Shown one piece after another: positions 60,659 through 64,000 of a stretch of DNA of 64,000 nt. The stretch lies in assembly GCF_001598415.1 (NCBI RefSeq), contig NZ_BCYX01000008.1:62001-126000 (forward strand), in the 5' to 3' direction. The translations under genes were made by a program, and so were the position numbers. The DNA comes from Sphingomonas mali NBRC 15500. Lineage in GTDB: Bacteria; Pseudomonadota; Alphaproteobacteria; Sphingomonadales; Sphingomonadaceae. Position 1 is the stretch's first letter. Each line of letters begins with the position of its first letter. The notes below the pieces were generated by a model that worked only from the letters and a program-made list of their open reading frames with translations, was not told where the DNA came from and made no database searches.

Positions 60659-60827
60659 TGCCCCGCACTATTTAGGCCATGCCGGGGGCATGGCCGACCC
60701 GATGATGGAGGGAGCCGCCGTTAGGCGGCGGAAGGGTGAGGGGGACTCTATAACCCGTTGCCCACTCCCCCTCATCCCTCCGCCGCGCAAGCGCGGCTCC
60801 TCCCTTCTCCCACAAGGGGAGAAGGGG
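60621..60827. repeat. Complex palindromic repeat spanning the ribF stop
   Basis: About 207 bases of nested inverted repeats. Outer CTTCTCCC-type arms recur at both ends (60621 and 60808-60827). Inner stems include GCCGCC-GTTA-GGCGGC, GGGTGAGGGGGA with TCCCCCTCATCCC, and GCCGCGC-AA-GCGCGGC. It contains the three-way-junction segment 60643-60706 (listed separately). It overlaps the last codons of ribF and ends 2 bases before an ATG at 60829 in frame with ileS. Confidence 0.75.
60643..60706. repeat. 64-bp cloverleaf-like insert within the repeat
   Basis: Outer stem ATCATCGGGT (60643-60652) with ACCCGATGAT (60697-60706). Inside are AAATAGTGC-CCC-GCACTATTT (60653-60673) and GGCCATGCC-GGG-GGCATGGCC (60675-60695). 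All three stems are perfect, giving a three-way junction with single unpaired bases between arms. The ribF stop codon is in the second stem. Confidence 0.8.
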
Positions 60828-60867
60828 AATGACAGCGACCTTCGCGCTCGCTAAACGCCGCCAACCT

Positions 60868-63729
60868 ATGACCGACGACACCAGCGCCCCCGCGGACTAT
60901 CGCGACACCGTCTTCCTGCCCAAGACCGACTTCCCGATGAAGGCCGGCCTGGCACAGAAGGAACCGGCGATTCTCGCGCGGTGGGAGAGCGAGGATCTGT
61001 ACGGCAAGCTCCGGACGCAGCGTGCCGGGCGCAAGCGCTTCATCCTCCACGACGGCCCGCCTTACGCCAATGGCGACATCCATATGGGCCATGCGATGAA
61101 CAAGGTGCTGAAGGACATCATCGTCCGCAGCCAGTCCTTGCTCGGCAAGGACGCGCCCTATGTGCCCGGCTGGGACTGCCACGGCCTGCCGATCGAATGG
61201 CAGGTCGAGAAGCAGTATAAGGACAAGAAGCTCGACAAGGACCAGGTGCCGGTCGACCAGTTTCGCGCCGAATGCCGCGCCTATGCCGCCAAATGGGTCC
61301 AGGTGCAGCGCGAGCAGTTCAAGCGGCTGGGCGTGATGGGCGATTGGGACGATTCCTATCTCACCATGAAGTTCGACGCCGAGGCGGCGATCGTCGGCGA
61401 ATTGCTCAAGTTTGCCGAGAGCGGCCAGCTCTATCGCGGCGCCAAGCCGGTGATGTGGTCGCCGGTCGAGAAGACCGCTTTGGCCGAGGCCGAGGTCGAA
61501 TATGAGGACGTGGTGTCGACCCAGATCGACGTCGCGTTCGAGATCACCGACGCGCCCAACGCGCCCGAACTGGTCGGCGCGCATGCGGTGATCTGGACGA
61601 CGACGCCGTGGACGATCCCGGTCAACCAGGCTTTGGCGTACGGGCCGGAGGTCGAGTACTCGGTGTTTACGGCCTTCCAAGGGGATCGCGAACTCAGCGT
61701 GCTAGTTGCGTCTGAGCTAATGGGCACCTTCTTGAACCGAACCGGTCTAACCGTGGCATCGGCGCCAATTGAGCGCGGAGTTCTAAAAGGCTCCCAACTC
61801 GACGGGGCCGTCGCGCGTCACCCGATGCACAAGCTCGGCGGGTTCTTCGCCAAGCCGCGTCCGTTCCTGCCCGGCGATTTCGTCACCACCGATGCTGGTA
61901 CCGGCCTCGTGCATATGGCGCCGGACCATGGCGAGGACGACTTCCTGCTGTGCAAGGCGCACGGCATCGATCCGGTGTTTGCGGTCGATGGCGCGGGTTT
62001 CTACCGCCCCGACTGGCTGTGGCTGGGTGGGCAGGGCAGCGTCATCAACAAGAAGTTCGTCGCCTCGGACGGGCCGATCTGTACCGATCTGCGCGAGGCA
62101 GGCGCTCTGCTCGCCGCCTCGGACGATTTCGCGCATAGCTATCCGCATAGCTGGCGGTCGAAGGCCAAGGTGATCTTCCGCGCCACCCCGCAATGGTTCA
62201 TCCCGATGGACCAGTCGCAAAAGAGCGAGAATGCCGCGGCGGTCGCGATCGACTTGCCGGAGCCGGGCGATCTCGCCGGCTTTTCGCCGTCGATCGGCCA
62301 TGCCGTGGGCAACGGACCTACGCTCCGCGAGGTCGCCCTCGACGCGATCGAGCGCACGCGCTGGGTGCCCGAGCGCAGCCAGAACCGCATCCGCTCGATG
62401 GTCGAGGGGCGCCCCGATTGGGTGATCAGCCGCCAGCGCGCCTGGGGCGTGCCGATCGCGCTTTATCTCAATCGCGCGACCGGCGAGTATTTGCGCGACA
62501 AGGCGGTCAACGACCGCATCGTCAAGGCGTTCGAGGCCGGTGGCGCCGACGCCTGGTTCACCGCGGACCATCAGGCGCTGCTCGGCCCGAACTACAAGCT
62601 CGAGGATTTCGAGCCGCAGAACGACATTCTCGACGTGTGGTTCGATTCGGGATCGACCCATGTCTTCACGATCGAGGCGCGGTACGGGGAGGGCGTGCGC
62701 GCCGACCTCTATCTCGAAGGATCGGACCAGCATCGCGGCTGGTTCCAGTCGTCGCTGCTCGAAAGTTGCGGCACGCGCGGCCGTGCGCCCTATGACGCGG
62801 TGCTGACCCACGGTTTCGCGCTCGACGGCAATGGCCGCAAGATGTCGAAGAGCCTCGGCAATGTCGTCGACCCGCTCAAGATCATCTCGGAATCGGGCGC
62901 CGACATCCTGCGCATGTGGGTCGCGTCGGTCGATTATTTCGAGGACGTGCGGATCGGCAAGGAAGTGCTGGCGACGACCAGCGACGCCTATCGCAAGCTG
63001 CGCAATACCTTCCGCTATTTGCTCGGCGCGCTCGACGGCTTCAGCGAGGCGGAGCGGGTCGTACCCAAGGACATGCCGCAACTCGAACTCTACGTGCTTG
63101 ACCTGCTCGGCCGGCTCGACGTCGAGCTGAAGGCGGCGACCGACGCGTTCGAGTTCAACCGCTACCTGCGGCTGCTGACCGATTTCGCGCAGGACGATCT
63201 GTCGGCGTTCTTCTTCGATATCCGCAAGGACTCGCTTTATTGCGATGCGCCGACGGACCTGAAGCGCCGCGCCTATCGCACCGTGCTCGACATCCTGTTC
63301 CACGCTCTCGTGCGCTACGCCGCGCCGATCCTGGTCTTCACGACCGAGGAGGCCTGGCAAGCGCGGTTCCCGGATGCGGATTCGGTCCATCTGCTCGAAT
63401 GGCCCGATTTGCCCAAGATCCCCGCCGACAAGGTCGTCGCGACCGAGTGGACCGGCCTTCGCGAGCTGCGCGCGCAAGTGACGGAGGCGATCGAGCCGTT
63501 CCGTCGCGACAAGGTGATCCGGTCGAGCCTGGAGGCCGAGGTGACTGTGCCTGAGATGCCGCTGTCGGCCGAGGATCTCGCCGAGGCCTTCATCGTCGCC
63601 AAGGTGAGCAAGGGCCCGCTGTCGGTCACCCGTAGCGATTATCACAAATGCGGCCGCTGCTGGCGCCTCCTGCCCGAAGTGACGGCGGACGGCGCACTGT
63701 GCGATCGCTGCACCGGAGTTGTCTCGTGA
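60868..63729 (+). CDS. ileS: Isoleucyl-tRNA synthetase
   Basis: A 953-aa class I synthetase charging tRNA-Ile. HIGH-type motif in PPYANGDIHMGHAMN (near 71), CP1 editing domain (AVIWTTTPWTIPVNQALAYGP; TDAGTGLVHMAPDHGEDDF), KMSKS in GRKMSKSLGN (near 657), an anticodon-binding domain and a C-terminal zinc finger (CGRCWRLLPE...LCDRC). The start at 60868 (MTDDTSAPADYRDTVFLPKTDFPMKAG) matches the family N-terminus. An in-frame ATG at 60829 has a strong GGGGAGAAGGGGA upstream, but that comes from the palindromic repeat and would add 13 atypical residues. Codons around 61690-61800 are unusually AT-rich. The stop overlaps lspA (GTGA). Confidence 0.95.
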   Translation: MTDDTSAPADYRDTVFLPKTDFPMKAGLAQKEPAILARWESEDLYGKLRTQRAGRKRFILHDGPPYANGDIHMGHAMNKVLKDIIVRSQSLLGKDAPYVPGWDCHGLPIEWQVEKQYKDKKLDKDQVPVDQFRAECRAYAAKWVQVQREQFKRLGVMGDWDDSYLTMKFDAEAAIVGELLKFAESGQLYRGAKPVMWSPVEKTALAEAEVEYEDVVSTQIDVAFEITDAPNAPELVGAHAVIWTTTPWTIPVNQALAYGPEVEYSVFTAFQGDRELSVLVASELMGTFLNRTGLTVASAPIERGVLKGSQLDGAVARHPMHKLGGFFAKPRPFLPGDFVTTDAGTGLVHMAPDHGEDDFLLCKAHGIDPVFAVDGAGFYRPDWLWLGGQGSVINKKFVASDGPICTDLREAGALLAASDDFAHSYPHSWRSKAKVIFRATPQWFIPMDQSQKSENAAAVAIDLPEPGDLAGFSPSIGHAVGNGPTLREVALDAIERTRWVPERSQNRIRSMVEGRPDWVISRQRAWGVPIALYLNRATGEYLRDKAVNDRIVKAFEAGGADAWFTADHQALLGPNYKLEDFEPQNDILDVWFDSGSTHVFTIEARYGEGVRADLYLEGSDQHRGWFQSSLLESCGTRGRAPYDAVLTHGFALDGNGRKMSKSLGNVVDPLKIISESGADILRMWVASVDYFEDVRIGKEVLATTSDAYRKLRNTFRYLLGALDGFSEAERVVPKDMPQLELYVLDLLGRLDVELKAATDAFEFNRYLRLLTDFAQDDLSAFFFDIRKDSLYCDAPTDLKRRAYRTVLDILFHALVRYAAPILVFTTEEAWQARFPDADSVHLLEWPDLPKIPADKVVATEWTGLRELRAQVTEAIEPFRRDKVIRSSLEAEVTVPEMPLSAEDLAEAFIVAKVSKGPLSVTRSDYHKCGRCWRLLPEVTADGALCDRCTGVVS

Positions 63730-64000
63730 CCTGGAAACTGCCCAAGATCGGGCTGATCAGCGCGATATCGCTTTTTGTCCTCGACCAGGTTCTGAAATGG
63801 TGGGTGACCGGCCCGCTCGGCCTAAGCTACGAATTGGCCGAGCGCGACATTCTGCCGATCTTCACCCTGCGCAACGTCCACAATCACGGCGTGTCGCTGG
63901 GATTCCTGCGCGCCAACAGCGCGGCGTCGACCTGGCTGCTGGTCGGGATGACCGGCGCGATCGCCGTGGCGGTGCTGGTGTGGATGTGGCGCGAGCGCAA
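63726..64000 (+). CDS. lspA: Lipoprotein signal peptidase (signal peptidase II), 5' part
   Basis: The first 91 codons of LspA, the membrane aspartyl protease that removes lipoprotein signal peptides. Starts GTG (63726) inside the ileS stop. Visible: the first helix LISAISLFVLDQVLKWWVTG, FTLRNVHNHGVSLGFL (the N-x-G-x-S-x-G type motif before the active site) and the start of a later helix. The catalytic Asp pair is beyond the window. The ileS-lspA order is widespread in proteobacteria. Confidence 0.9.
   Translation, partial: MTWKLPKIGLISAISLFVLDQVLKWWVTGPLGLSYELAERDILPIFTLRNVHNHGVSLGFLRANSAASTWLLVGMTGAIAVAVLVWMWRER

Overview
The window is high-GC DNA with the gene content and protein style of an alphaproteobacterium of the order Sphingomonadales (Sphingomonas-like). 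Evidence: a TonB receptor with a DIVVTG box and sphingomonad-type plug, an RNase E with an acidic insertion in its S1 region and an Ala/Lys-rich tail, an RF2 gene with no programmed frameshift, many 4-nt ATGA or TGATG gene overlaps, and GC-rich palindromic intergenic repeats. This placement is inferred from sequence style, not from a search.

Left accessory part (1-31.6 kb). A type I secretion pair (HlyD-like adaptor, cut by the window edge, and HlyB-like ABC transporter) lies beside two convergent paralogous genes. Each encodes an N-terminal parallel beta-helix followed by RTX calcium-binding repeats, so they are probably the exported substrates. From 10.7 to 22 kb lies a catabolic-looking cluster: DUF3089 alpha/beta hydrolase, acyl-CoA ligase, Tat-exported M28-like protein, MFE2-type short-chain dehydrogenase, TetR regulator, TonB receptor and a GH1 glycosidase followed by a broken dehydrogenase gene. 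Three of its transcription units carry the same 22-nt operator-like site (TTCACT-N5-GTTA-N2-TAA), which suggests one TetR regulon for uptake and breakdown of an unidentified glycosylated or acylated compound. Next is a sulfite module (Mo sulfite dehydrogenase, cytochrome c, YeiH-type exporter, LysR regulator). It is followed by an ECF sigma/anti-sigma pair diverging from a DUF305 and beta-propeller operon; both sides have the same ECF promoter (GGAATAAAC-N12-CGTCT). An OprB-like porin closes this part.

Right core part (31.6-64 kb). This is mostly housekeeping: tRNA-Gly(CCC), Uup, a PepSY protein with a PhoPQ-like two-component system, a luciferase-like oxidoreductase, HAD nucleotidase-dapD-glutaminyl cyclase, glpX, a CPBP protein, a CocE hydrolase, an ABC-2 exporter, a DsbA-M48 protease pair, rne, amidase, PBP1A, prfB, a lipoprotein methyltransferase, thyA-folA, dipeptidase, ribF, ileS and the start of lspA. 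Five palindromic repeat elements sit between these genes. One has invaded the 3' end of ribF and contains a nested three-way-junction fold.

Most worth following up: the three-site TetR-type regulon, the matched divergent ECF promoters, the beta-helix/RTX pair with its 100-bp inverted repeat, and the repeat elements. No CRISPR array, rRNA, intact insertion sequence or phage gene was seen.
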